Below are positions 13,084 to 22,097 of a stretch of 64,000 bases of DNA, piece after piece (positions within the stretch are counted from its first letter, which is position 1; every line of letters starts with the position of its first letter). A program made the position numbers and the translations under genes. Source of the stretch: Caprella mutica (taxonomy: Eukaryota > Arthropoda > Malacostraca > Amphipoda > Caprellidae); the NCBI GenBank assembly GCA_947561585.1, contig CANNZV010000926.1:62001-126000 (forward strand), given 5' to 3'. The notes under the pieces were generated by a model, which made no database searches, was not told the DNA's origin, and saw nothing but the letters and a program-made list of their open reading frames with translations.

Positions 13084-13666
13084 AAATTGTATTGGAACTT
13101 TGATATAAAACTTTGATGTACCATCTAAGAGACAGCACTTCTCAACAGTTAATTTGTATTGGAGAAATAGTATTATCTAACTAGTGAGATCAATTGAAAG
13201 CAACTATTTCATTTAAAGATGCTTTATAAACAATCAAAAAAAGTTAAAGAACATTATGGTACAATTAAAAACACATCACTGCTTAATTCGAATTAAGTCA
13301 AAAATGTATATAGATTAATTAATTTTTTTGTAAACTTTCTTTTGAAAAAAAAAATCCAATAAAAATTACATGCAATAAAGGTCTAAATTAAGTTCTAAAT
13401 AAGTGAATATTTGAAATGATGTGTTTGATTTGAATAAAAAGGTGATAAAATAATGCACTAAATAGTATATGTACACTTGCTAAATTATTATCTAAGCTAA
13501 AGTTTTCCTGACAAGTTTTCATGAGATCAACAGGCAAAGAGTAACTAAAAAAACTGAGCAACATTTATAATGTCATTAAGGATCACAGACACAGCTTTGT
13601 TAGCTTGCCATCAAAGCTAACTGATTGCTTAGCGCATTCAAAGCTTACCATAAGCTTCCTGATATC

Positions 13667-13831
13667 TTATAGCTGCATGAAAGACGGTAGGTAGTTTGTA
13701 GGTCTCGCAAGTGTGGTGTAATTTTTCCATAGGATGAGAGTTAGCAGAGAAACTCCCAACACTTTACCGAATGTTCTGGAGAAAGAAGGACTGAAAACAA
13801 CAGCGAGAACATCATCGTCTGGTCTGTAGGT
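13667..13831 (-). CDS. BH3-only-like protein, exon 3 (C-terminal tail)
   Basis: Last coding exon, residues 288-341. The acceptor is a pyrimidine-rich run ending TTTCCAG just above 13831, in phase 0, matching the phase-0 donor of exon 2; the stop is TAA at 13667-13669. It encodes an acidic linker (RPDDD), a moderately hydrophobic stretch (VLAVVF), a basic spacer (SRTFGK) and a hydrophobic segment VLGVSLLTLILW (residues 311-322), then a polar end. A hydrophobic C-terminal segment after BH3 is common in BH3-only proteins and serves membrane or mitochondrial association. The segment is short for a full transmembrane helix, so targeting is inferred. No NWGR-like BH1 motif or BH2 follows, which argues against a multidomain Bcl-2 protein. 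Confidence 0.8.
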   Translation of the reverse strand, partial: TYRPDDDVLAVVFSPSFSRTFGKVLGVSLLTLILWKNYTTLARPTNYLPSFMQL

Positions 13832-14025
13832 CTGGAAATAAAAAGAAATGGTCATAAACTTATTATTGGTGGCAAAGTTTGGCTAATGTAGTGTTATTAT
13901 TATTAATATTAACGACAAAGTTACAGTAGATTTTTTATGTTAAACTAAGTTGTTCTAAATATGATTTTATAAGAATGATATATATTTATTCATAGTATTT
14001 TAATTAATATATGTACAGTACTCAC

Positions 14026-14744
14026 TTGTTGCAACTCTCCGTAATTATCAGCCATTGCCCTCAAACAAATACCAATGCGACTGAAATCATCAACATTGAG
14101 TTCATTCTCTTCTTCAGCTTCATTCTCCTCTTCTTCATTCTCTCCCCTATTCTCAACTTCCTCCTCTTCTGGTGGAGTGGGTGTGGGGGGCAACTCCCAA
14201 ACCAGGGGGTGTTTACTCCTCTCTTCAACCAACAACTCTTCCAGTTCTCCCCCTATAATTTTCTCTTCGTCTCTGTCGAGTAAATACGAAGCGTCGGTGC
14301 GTAACTTTCTTTCGATTGTCCGAATGTGGTCCACAATCTCCTCCTCTCCAGTGACGTCATCGGTTGAAGTCACTTCCTCGCTTTTCTTTTCTTCTTTCGG
14401 AAAATCAGAACAAAGATCAGGTGTGAGGTGTGACGTCACAGGGAAGGAGAAGGATCTTCTGTGGCACGGACTAACAGCTGCACTGACATCTTTGGAAAAA
14501 GTACCATCAGTGTGACTAAGATTTTGATGAGAAGTGAACATGAGTCCGTCCACAACATCTGGCGAACTTTCTGTAGCACACGACTGTTTGTTCGGTGAGA
14601 GAGGAAGACGTGACGTTTGACAGGATAGTGTTCGTAGTTCTGGCTCAGACAAAACACTAAAAGTGGTGAGTTTGTCAGTGAGTTCGTTAGTCCATTTGGT
14701 TCTTTTAGTTAATTTGCAGTTGAGAACATCAGGTGAATTGCCTC
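14026..14744 (-). CDS. BH3-only-like protein, exon 2 (regulatory region and BH3)
   Basis: Large central exon, residues 48-287, between acceptor TTTTTCAG and donor GTGAGT. It begins by completing the Gly codon split with exon 1. The region looks mostly disordered: Ser/Thr-rich with several SP/TP sites (S97, S108, S139, T155, T235, T237), the basic-Ser motif RRSFSFP at 143-149 and a Glu-rich block (240-263). Near the end is IGICLRAMADNY (271-282). It fits every position of the BH3 consensus: hydrophobic, small, x, x, Leu, x, x, hydrophobic, small, Asp, x, aromatic. In the known family this helix inserts into the groove of Bcl-2-like proteins to trigger mitochondrial apoptosis. The exon ends five residues after BH3. 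Long antisense frames here are shadows. Confidence 0.85.
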
Positions 14745-15846
14745 CTGAAAAATAAAAATAAATAACATTAACAAAAATTAATTCAATTGCAGACAAGAAT
14801 CAGACAGAAGAAATTAGTTAAATAAAGTACCTAAGTGCTTGAGACTGCTGACTAATCACAGAGCTGTGAGTTCGTATGTACGTGTTTGTTTGTTAGAGTG
14901 TACGTTGATCTCGTAGTAAAAGTTGTAGTAAAGTGTAGTACGACAGAGGGAGCCACGGTACGAGATAACAAAACTACACAAACAAATGTTTTTATCAGAT
15001 ATATGTGATTTTCTACTCAGATTTGTTTTTAAAAAATAGATTGAAAATGAAATTTTTCCACAATGAATAAGAATAGATAATTTTTTCGTAATGTTAGTAA
15101 AGGTATGTTATTTTCTTTAAAAATATATAAAGCAAATTATATGTGCTATCAGCACCAAATAATCAATTCTTAACTGATAAGATTTGAGATAAATTATAGA
15201 AACTATAAATAAATTAAAAAAATAACCTATTTATTTATCTTGATCTCTTTCGAGTTATAAATTATTTATATTTCTGATGAAAGTATTTTTGAATCAAAAT
15301 TTTCCAGAAGAATATATCTTTATTTATTTAAGCTTCAAAATCTGATCCTAAATTTGTGTTTATATATTTTTTGAATAGCTACTAAATTTACTGATTTAAT
15401 TAAATGCACAAAAAATTTAGTTACTTTCAAAATTGAGTTATAAAATATACAATTTTCACTATTCATATTGTTAATATTTAACATACATTTATTTATTAAA
15501 CATTCAACATATATTCATATAAATTGATGAATTATTTCGGGTACAGGTGCGCCACTGCACAGTATTAATTAGTGGTGAAAAAAGTTATAGAAAAAGAAGA
15601 GAAAAAAAATACCACATTGACTTTTTTTTGTTTAACATTTTAATAATGCATATCTTTATGAATTCATATTGAATTTAAATTACCCTCTTGCTAGTTTTTA
15701 ATATAAAATTTCTTGAATTATAAAACTGTTAATGAAATATATTCATTATTTCAATTTGGAATAATTTTCTATTTTCCAATCTCACAAAAACTAAGAACTA
15801 AAAAAAAATAATATTATTTTTCTAATTTGACTTCCAGAAAACTCAC
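14745..15846 (-). other. intron 1 of the BH3-domain gene
   Basis: A 1102-bp intron with GTGAGT donor and TTTTTCAG acceptor, splitting a Gly codon after its first base. It is AT-rich. A slightly GC-richer patch at 14850-14960 has no recognisable exon. Confidence 0.8.
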
Positions 15847-15988
15847 CTGTGTTGTAATTGTTCCTTGTCGGATTATTGAATCCGTGTCTCAAATTCACAC
15901 ATTTCGAACAATAACAGTTTTTAGAAGTGAAGTCCAGAGCACCAAAAGGCATGGCACAAACATTCACAAGATTCAGCAGAACAGACAT
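15847..15988 (-). CDS. BH3-only-like protein, exon 1 (N-terminus)
   Basis: First coding exon, 47 codons plus one base. The ATG at 15988-15986 has A at -3, and an in-frame TGA lies eight codons upstream (16010-16012), so the start is well bounded. The exon ends ACACAG/GTGAGT in phase 1 and joins exon 2 in frame (341 residues in total). The peptide starts MSVLLNLVNVCAMPFGALDF and contains a CYCSKC cluster (residues 25-30). The first 20 residues are mildly hydrophobic, but I do not see a convincing signal-peptide cleavage site. No domain is recognised. The joined model depends on splice consensus only and needs transcript support. Confidence 0.75.
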
Positions 15989-16025
15989 CTTCAAAATAAC
16001 AACAATAATTCACTGTGAAGAACAT
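15921..16025 (-). other. upstream ORF overlapping the BH3-gene start
   Basis: An ATG at 16025-16023 opens a 34-codon frame that ends at TAA 15923-15921, inside exon 1 and in another frame. Its start context is weak (T at -3), whereas the main ATG has A at -3. If included in the transcript it would reduce or condition translation of the main protein. Confidence 0.45.
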
Positions 16026-16104
16026 CCAGAGGGAGAGAGTCACAGACAACCTTTCGCTAGAGAGTCTCGAACTCAACTGATAACAGGGGAAGAACTCACA
16101 CGAT

Positions 16105-16137
16105 ACTGATGACTAAAGTCATGTCAGCCTTTATCTA
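16105..16137 (-). promoter_or_regulatory. candidate core promoter of the BH3-domain gene
   Basis: On the minus strand the arthropod initiator TCAGT occurs at 16109-16105. A TATA-like AGATAAAGG lies about 28 bp upstream (16136-16128). This spacing is typical for TATA plus Inr. It would give a 5' UTR of about 119 nt with no intron. The call rests on motifs only. Confidence 0.4.
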
Positions 16138-16348
16138 GTGACATCTGGCATCGGCATCTACAAAAACTTATTTGATATTCAAAACATTCCTTACTTGTTG
16201 AACTTGGTGGTAGGTATAGGGGATTATCTAAAACAGAATTAGCATCTATTTTATTAATGTATCTAAACAAAATTGATATTTTTCTATCAAATTATGGAAT
16301 GAATGATTTATTTAATGACTAATTGGCAACTGAGTTGCTTCTGCAAAT

Positions 16349-16367
16349 GGGCGGAGTCTGGCACGTG
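16349..16367. promoter_or_regulatory. GC-box-like and E-box motifs upstream of the BH3 gene
   Basis: GGGCGGAG (16349-16356) and the palindromic E-box CACGTG (16362-16367) sit within 20 bp, about 250 bp upstream of the candidate start site, in an otherwise AT-rich stretch. CACGTG is the known site of Myc/Max, USF and CLOCK-type bHLH factors. No functional claim is possible from this alone. Confidence 0.3.
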
Positions 16368-16637
16368 ATCTTTCGCCAAAACTAAACTTAGTTACATAAA
16401 TGTTAGTTACATAAGTGTGTCAATTTATATCATAAAACATACAATACAAATATTTTCATCTCCTGAATAACCAAGAACAATTGATTAATGATTATATAGA
16501 TTATATTAAAAACTTTATAATTATTCTACTCATTATTAAACCCCTCTACATACTCCACCAAATATATCAAATTATTACCCAATAATAATAATTACCATTA
16601 ATCAGATAATTAATTACTATTAATTATCTTAATCTCA

Positions 16638-16682
16638 GATGATCGTAAATTCGGAACTGTACGATAACTCGTAACTTACCCT
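16638..16682 (+). mobile_element. MITE family B, right-end fragment
   Basis: GATGATCGTAAATTCGGAAC followed by TGTACGATAACTCGTAACTTACCCT matches the right end of family B. The rest of the element is absent or unrecognisable. Confidence 0.65.
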
Positions 16683-16702
16683 AATTTTCATATTCCCTCA
16701 TC

Positions 16703-16921
16703 ACAGGGTGTCTCAGAAATATGGCAACCGAAATTATTTTATCTTCAATCTTGTATTATACACCAGTGTAGGCAAATAATTTATGAACTTTTCTTGCTTT
16801 ATATCTACGTAATTACGTAGATTGGCTACAAAAATACATTTCAAAAAAACTTCCTTCCATAGAATCTGTGTAGAATCACTAACTATAATCTCTTCGGTTG
16901 CCTTCTTCCTGAGACACCCTG
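16703..16921 (+). mobile_element. mariner-type MITE (219 bp)
   Basis: Imperfect terminal inverted repeats: CAGGGTGTCTCAGAAATATG then GCAACCGAA on the left, and TTCGGTTGCCTTCTTCCTGA then GACACCCTG on the right. The right side is flanked by TA; the left flank is CA. The CAGGGTGTC-type end and likely TA target fit non-autonomous Tc1/mariner elements. No coding sequence. Confidence 0.75.
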
Positions 16922-16975
16922 TATAGCTATCATTGTTTTACATTTCTTTTTATAGCCTTTTTCTTGTTACTCACC

Positions 16976-17000
16976 TGTCTCTCTCTCTCTCTCTCTCTCA
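16976..17000. repeat. (CT)n microsatellite
   Basis: An uninterrupted CT run of about 12 units, followed by a GTCTTTACCTGTCTGTACCT patch. Confidence 0.95.
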
Positions 17001-18237
17001 GTCTTTACCTGTCTGTACCTGTATATACAGGTGAGTCATACTCTCTCTTTGTCGTAAACTGCGTAATATCATAAAGAACTGCCCGGTGCGTCACGGGAAA
17101 TAAGAATCCCTGTAACCCGCATCGATACCACTAAAAATTAATCTTGGAAGCTACACTAGTTTTAACTATTATTTATTCATCTACACAGAATTGTATTTAT
17201 CATTTTATATATTTAATATTTAGACCTTTATTATCAGAAAAAGATCAGAAGTGTTAATTATTCAGTAACATAATAATAGCCTCAATTATTTTCTTTATGT
17301 TAATTGTATTCACCGGTCATGTTCATGGCCTAACAATGTGGGCGTGGTTACATGCAGAGTAGGCGGAGCCTGATGGTGAGCATTGCCCTGATTGGTAGAG
17401 ATTGAAATGTAAACACACCCTTATTTGGAGTAAATAATATAACAATAATTGACTAAATATATTTATTGATTAGTAAATATTCAAAAATTAGATTAAATTA
17501 TCTATACTTTTTATTGTTTGTATTAAATTCATTTTTAATCTCGATATGTGAAACAAAGAGTCCTTAATTGATAATAGTCTACGGTAATGACTCTTATACA
17601 GTCAACTACCTGTTGAAAATGAGTCATCTATACTATAATCCGATTTGAACAATAATAATAATTCTTTTGTTAATACATCTTTATTAGTAGTGAAATTTTA
17701 AAGTATTACTAATAATTAATATCATAAAATAGTGGACAAAAAATTATCGTATATTTTTTTATTATTATAATGTTTCTTTTCAAAGAATGTACAGTTTTAA
17801 TTATATATGTAGCATATCTTGTTCACCACCTTAATGTTCAGTTTGTATTTTACACATCATTTGCATTTCTCTCCATTAATTGAGTATAACTTCAATAACT
17901 AACTTCAATGTCACTAAATAACAGTGATTGTGACTATTTATTCATTACCATTGACCTACATAACAGTGAGTAACGGGTACCTGCTAAGTGAAGTAACGGA
18001 ATAGGTAACAGGTAGTATTAATTAAACTTTGAATGATAATGTAACTTTTTTTATGGTTTTTCACTTCTGTTCCTGACTCCCAATCTTAAAAATGCCTTCT
18101 AAGTTGATAGTACGCTTGAAGAAAGGGAAGTTCCGTTGAGAAATAAATGTCGTCCAAAACCAATTATTATGTTTCTTATATCCTAAAAAAAAATACCAGA
18201 ATAATCTACCCAGTTACAAATTAGTGTCGTTTATACT
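17001..18237. other. intergenic DNA
   Basis: Mostly AT-rich. A short patch at 17335-17402 is richer in GC, with GGGCGTGG, GGCGGAG and a CCAAT-type GATTGG word. No downstream exon was recognised on either strand. Confidence 0.45.
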
Positions 18238-18327
18238 AGGGTTATGACAATATGATTTTAAAATCATAGATCCCGAAAATATTATAGACGGAGAGAATCA
18301 AAAAGTATTGAATGGTTCTGGTTCTGG

Positions 18328-18505
18328 GTAAATTGCTCGAAAGACAATTGATCGAAAGACAATTGCTCGAAAAACAATTGCTCGAAAAACAATTGCTCGA
18401 AAGAACAATTGCTCGAAAGACAATTGCTCGAAAAACAATTGCTCGAATGAACAATTGCTCGAATTATCAAATTGCCCGAATGCACAAAATTGCTCGAATT
18501 ATAAA
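18328..18505. repeat. CAATTGCTCGAAA array, left arm
   Basis: About ten copies of a 16-19-bp unit around CAATTGCTCGAAAGA. The unit contains the dyad CAATTG. This is the left-arm counterpart of 19060-19277. Confidence 0.9.
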
Positions 18506-19059
18506 ATTGCACAGATTTCGATTTTATAAAAGTCAGTCATTCATGAAGTTGAGCTGCACCAAACAATCCTTATTTATTTTTAGTAATTGATCATTAATCA
18601 TTCTATAAATGATTTTAATTATTACTCATTCTGCATAATCTTTTTTTAGACCGCTTGTGTCAACTCGTATGTAACATGTGAATTGGAATCATGTGGTGAA
18701 TCACTACTATTCATGTTTTTTTTATTATAAAACCCGAAAAGAAATTGTAGATTTGTTAAAACGCTGCCATAACTTAAAGTTATTTCACCTATTGAGGTGC
18801 CACATACAAATAGGCTAGTAATAAATAAGTTTTCGGGTTTTATAATAACAAAAACATGAATAGTAGTGATTCACCACATGATTCCAATTCACATGTTACA
18901 AACGAGTTGACACAAACAGTCTAAAAAAAGATTATGCAGAATAAATAATAATTAAAATCATTTATAGAATGATTAATGATCAATTACTGAAAAAAACATA
19001 ATTAAGTGCAGTTGCACTTCATGAAAACTGACTTTTATAAAATCGAAAACTGTGCAATT

Positions 19060-19277
19060 TTATAATTCGAGAAATTTTGTTCATTCGAGCAATTTGATAA
19101 TTCGAGCAATTGTTCATTCGAGCAATCGTTCGGTCGAGCAATTATTTTTCGAGCAATTGTCATTCGAGCAATTGTTCATTTGAGCAATTGTTTTTCGAGA
19201 AATTGTTTTCGAGCAATTGTCTTTCGAGCAATTGTTTTCGAGCAATTGTCTTTCGAGCAATTGTTTTCGAGCAATTT
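19060..19277. repeat. TTCGAGCAATTG array, right arm
   Basis: About twelve copies of the inverse unit TTCGAGCAATTGTTTT. Copy number and spacing differ from the left arm, so the arrays have changed length independently. Confidence 0.9.
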
Positions 19278-19572
19278 ACTTGCTACCAATGGTTCTTACA
19301 CCAGCGGTATATAGTATTCGATACCATTTCATTTCGTCTGTGAAATTCTTAAGATATATGATTTTAAAAGCATATTGTCACAGACCAAGTAGTTATGGTC
19401 CCAGTTATCAGTCGATGTTGTTTTCCTCTCCAATAAATCACCTTTCTGTTTCATTTCTCGTAGAATTTATCACCTTCTCCATCACATTAATTTTCACAGT
19501 TTTTAACTAACATTTAGCACATCAATTACACACTAACCAGATATGAAGCAAAGGAATTAGACTGTTATATAT

Positions 19573-19743
19573 AGGGTTGTGACAATATGCATTTTAAATC
19601 ATAGATCTTCTGAATATCATCGACGAAACGAAAGGCATTGGTATTGAATACTATTTACTATATAGCGCTGGTGTAGAACCATTCCATACTCTTTAATTCT
19701 CTCCGTCTATATTTTTTCTGGATCTATTATTTTAAACGCATAT
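19573..19743 (+). mobile_element. MITE family A copy, cut by assembly gap
   Basis: It begins AGGGTTGTGACAATATGCAT and reaches the inverse end TTATTTTAAACGCATAT exactly where the run of N starts. Only the last ~15 bp of the terminus is missing. Assembly breakage at an inverted-repeat end is common. Confidence 0.75.
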
Positions 19744-20420
19744 NNNNNNNNNNNNNNNNNNNNNNNNNNNNNNNNNNNNNNNNNNNNNNNNNNNNNNNNN
19801 NNNNNNNNNNNNNNNNNNNNNNNNNNNNNNNNNNNNNNNNNNNNNNNNNNNNNNNNNNNNNNNNNNNNNNNNNNNNNNNNNNNNNNNNNNNNNNNNNNNN
19901 NNNNNNNNNNNNNNNNNNNNNNNNNNNNNNNNNNNNNNNNNNNNNNNNNNNNNNNNNNNNNNNNNNNNNNNNNNNNNNNNNNNNNNNNNNNNNNNNNNNN
20001 NNNNNNNNNNNNNNNNNNNNNNNNNNNNNNNNNNNNNNNNNNNNNNNNNNNNNNNNNNNNNNNNNNNNNNNNNNNNNNNNNNNNNNNNNNNNNNNNNNNN
20101 NNNNNNNNNNNNNNNNNNNNNNNNNNNNNNNNNNNNNNNNNNNNNNNNNNNNNNNNNNNNNNNNNNNNNNNNNNNNNNNNNNNNNNNNNNNNNNNNNNNN
20201 NNNNNNNNNNNNNNNNNNNNNNNNNNNNNNNNNNNNNNNNNNNNNNNNNNNNNNNNNNNNNNNNNNNNNNNNNNNNNNNNNNNNNNNNNNNNNNNNNNNN
20301 NNNNNNNNNNNNNNNNNNNNNNNNNNNNNNNNNNNNNNNNNNNNNNNNNNNNNNNNNNNNNNNNNNNNNNNNNNNNNNNNNNNNNNNNNNNNNNNNNNNN
20401 NNNNNNNNNNNNNNNNNNNN
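19744..20420. other. assembly gap (677 N)
   Basis: Unresolved bases. Open frames that run through it are artefacts. Confidence 1.
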
Positions 20421-21300
20421 AGTACCCAATTATTTTAATTTGAAATCTTTTACTTATCATGGGTTCTATTCTTCTCTCGTTATACATATAGAACACTTTC
20501 AATTAAAAGTATAAATATAATTTCGATTACCTATTAAATATTGTTTGTAACAGTTTTTCACTTCAAATTTATAACAGTTACCAATTCATTGAATTAACTA
20601 ACTGGCAACTCACGTATGTGTTATGCTACGTACATACATGTTAACTGAAACACAAAATTCACGCGCTCATTGTAACACCAGCGCCATCTACGGATAAAGT
20701 TTTAAGGGATTTCAACATTTACATTGTAATTGATTGATCTATATTATTCCAATATGTTACTTTCTATGTTTTAGACCATAGAGTAAATTGTATTATTTTA
20801 ATTACTTGGTCTTCTAAATATTATTATTTCATTACTCATGTTTATGCATGTGGTACGTTCTTGGCGGTATATTCGTTTTCAGTGCGTCCTTCGTCTTTGT
20901 GCTGTGAGCCTGCATGTGCTTGAATAAGTTGCGAGTGAAGTGAATTAGCTAGGTGTTTTTTAGTAAAAATGTCTGAAATTATCATGACATCCGTAAGAAA
21001 CAAAGATTATATCTTCAGTCGACTCCCTCCTCCAAGTTGTGCGCACCAGTCGGACAGAAGCCCCGCCACCTCCACAGGGTTAAGCCAGAGAGGTGTACCG
21101 TACGACGTCCATACACAGTGGAGGATATGCTAAATCGAATGCTCGTGACAGTTGTGTATAAAGAATTCGACTGTCGCCTGCATTCTTTTGTTTATCCTTC
21201 CTGTAATCTTCAAGTCTTCTAGAATTCCCTCACCAATTGCAAATAACCTTCCAGCAATATCCCCGCGATGTTCCCTCATGAGGTTAATTGGAAGGAATTA
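20421..21300. other. intergenic DNA with a GC-richer patch
   Basis: AT-rich until about 20860; the stretch 20860-21230 is clearly less AT-rich (see the short ORF at 20969). The word AGCGCCATCTA at 20680-20690 resembles insect CTCF-type sites. Confidence 0.4.
20969..21133 (+). CDS. short unclassified ORF (54 aa)
   Basis: ATG in good context (AAAAATGT) opens MSEIIMTSVRNKDYIFSRLP, rich in Ser, Pro and Arg, ending at TAA 21131-21133. It sits in a GC-richer island with a TTTTCAGTGCG initiator-like word near 20880. It could be a small first exon, the 5' end of a non-LTR element or chance. I recognise no family, and a second overlapping frame (21037-21222) is equally plausible. Confidence 0.2.
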   Translation: MSEIIMTSVRNKDYIFSRLPPPSCAHQSDRSPATSTGLSQRGVPYDVHTQWRIC

Positions 21301-21473
21301 TTGAACATAAATGTTGGTATGTATTATTAAATATACATGTTAGTATTTATTAATGAACATACATGTTGGTATGTATTATTGAACATACATGTTAGTATTT
21401 ATTAATGAACATACATGTTGGTATGTATAATTGAACATAGTACATGTTGGTATGTATTATTGAACATACATAT
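21301..21473. repeat. 26-bp minisatellite, 52-bp dimeric
   Basis: About 6.5 copies of TGAACATACATGTTGGTATG plus GTATTA-type spacer. Two variants (GTTGGTATGT and GTTAGTATTT) mostly alternate, making a 52-bp higher-order unit. The array runs directly into the palindromic element at 21474. Confidence 0.9.
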
Positions 21474-22074
21474 CCCAGGTAGCAATGAATGTTATTTAAA
21501 TGTTAGAATAATATTATCATGTAACCAAAAGTAATGTTATTTTCAATGTTAAAATAACATTATAAAAATGTTATATTTTCAATGTTAACATAATATTACA
21601 ACCAAACCTTAAAATAACATTGGGAAATAACATTGAATGTTATGTTGTAATATTAAAATAACATTTGAAAAATGGTTAAATTATGTTTTTTATTAATAAA
21701 AAATGTTATTAACATTTTTTTGATATTACAATAACTTTATTTAACATTTTTTAAATGTTATTTTAATATTACAACATAACATTAAATATTATATCCCAAT
21801 GTTATTATAAGGTTTGTTCGTAATAAACAAATGTTAGATAACATTTGTTTAATATCAAAATAACATTATTAAACATTTTTTAAATGTTATATTAATATTA
21901 CAACATAACATTCAATATTATTTCCCAATGTTATTTCAAGGTTCGGTTGTAATATTATGTTAACATTGAAAATATAACATTTTTATAATGTTATTTTAAC
22001 ATTGAAAATAACATTACTTTTGGTTACAGGATAATATTATTCTAACATTTAAATAACATTCATTGCTACCTGGG
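21474..22074. mobile_element. 601-bp palindromic element, CCCAGGTAGCAATG ends
   Basis: A near-complete inverted repeat. The ends are CCCAGGTAGCAATGAATGTT and its exact inverse AACATTCATTGCTACCTGGG. Both arms (~290 bp each) are built from degenerate copies of AATGTTATTTTAACATT-like words, so the element is palindromic at two scales. No coding capacity and no clear target duplication (flanks AT and TA). The superfamily is unassigned. Confidence 0.85.
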
Positions 22075-22097
22075 TAAACGCATATTGTCACAACCCT
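22075..22097 (-). mobile_element. MITE family A, terminal fragment
   Basis: TAAACGCATATTGTCACAAC then CCT is the family A right terminus, directly abutting the 601-bp palindromic element. The palindrome may therefore have inserted into or next to a family A copy. Confidence 0.6.

Larger units (their letters stand above)
18238..19386. mobile_element. 1.15-kb foldback transposon with family A ends
   Basis: Two long inverted arms (about 500 bp each) surround a ~90-bp loop near 18745-18830. Outermost sequences match family A (AGGGTTATGACAATATG left, CATATTGTCACAG right). Next in each arm is a tandem array of CAATTGCTCGAAA, then a conserved block containing CATGTGAATTGGAATCATGT and, next to the loop, AACCCGAAAA. 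There is no transposase. The architecture (MITE termini, subterminal tandem repeats, unique inner block, short loop) is that of Foldback-type elements. The arms differ by only a few percent in the inner block, which suggests fairly recent origin or ongoing homogenisation. Confidence 0.85.

Noticed and set aside
14011..14515. Plus-strand frames of 90 and 146 codons (Ser-rich)
   Set aside because: Antisense shadows of the Glu/acidic-rich exon 2 of the BH3 gene; they lack splice or start support.
13990..14796. Reading exon 2 as a complete 268-codon single-exon gene
   Set aside because: Its first and last codons lie in the introns. Clear acceptor and donor sites and the phase match with exons 1 and 3 favour the spliced model.
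19707..20502. Two long minus-strand open frames of 240 and 256 codons
   Set aside because: They consist almost entirely of N from the assembly gap.
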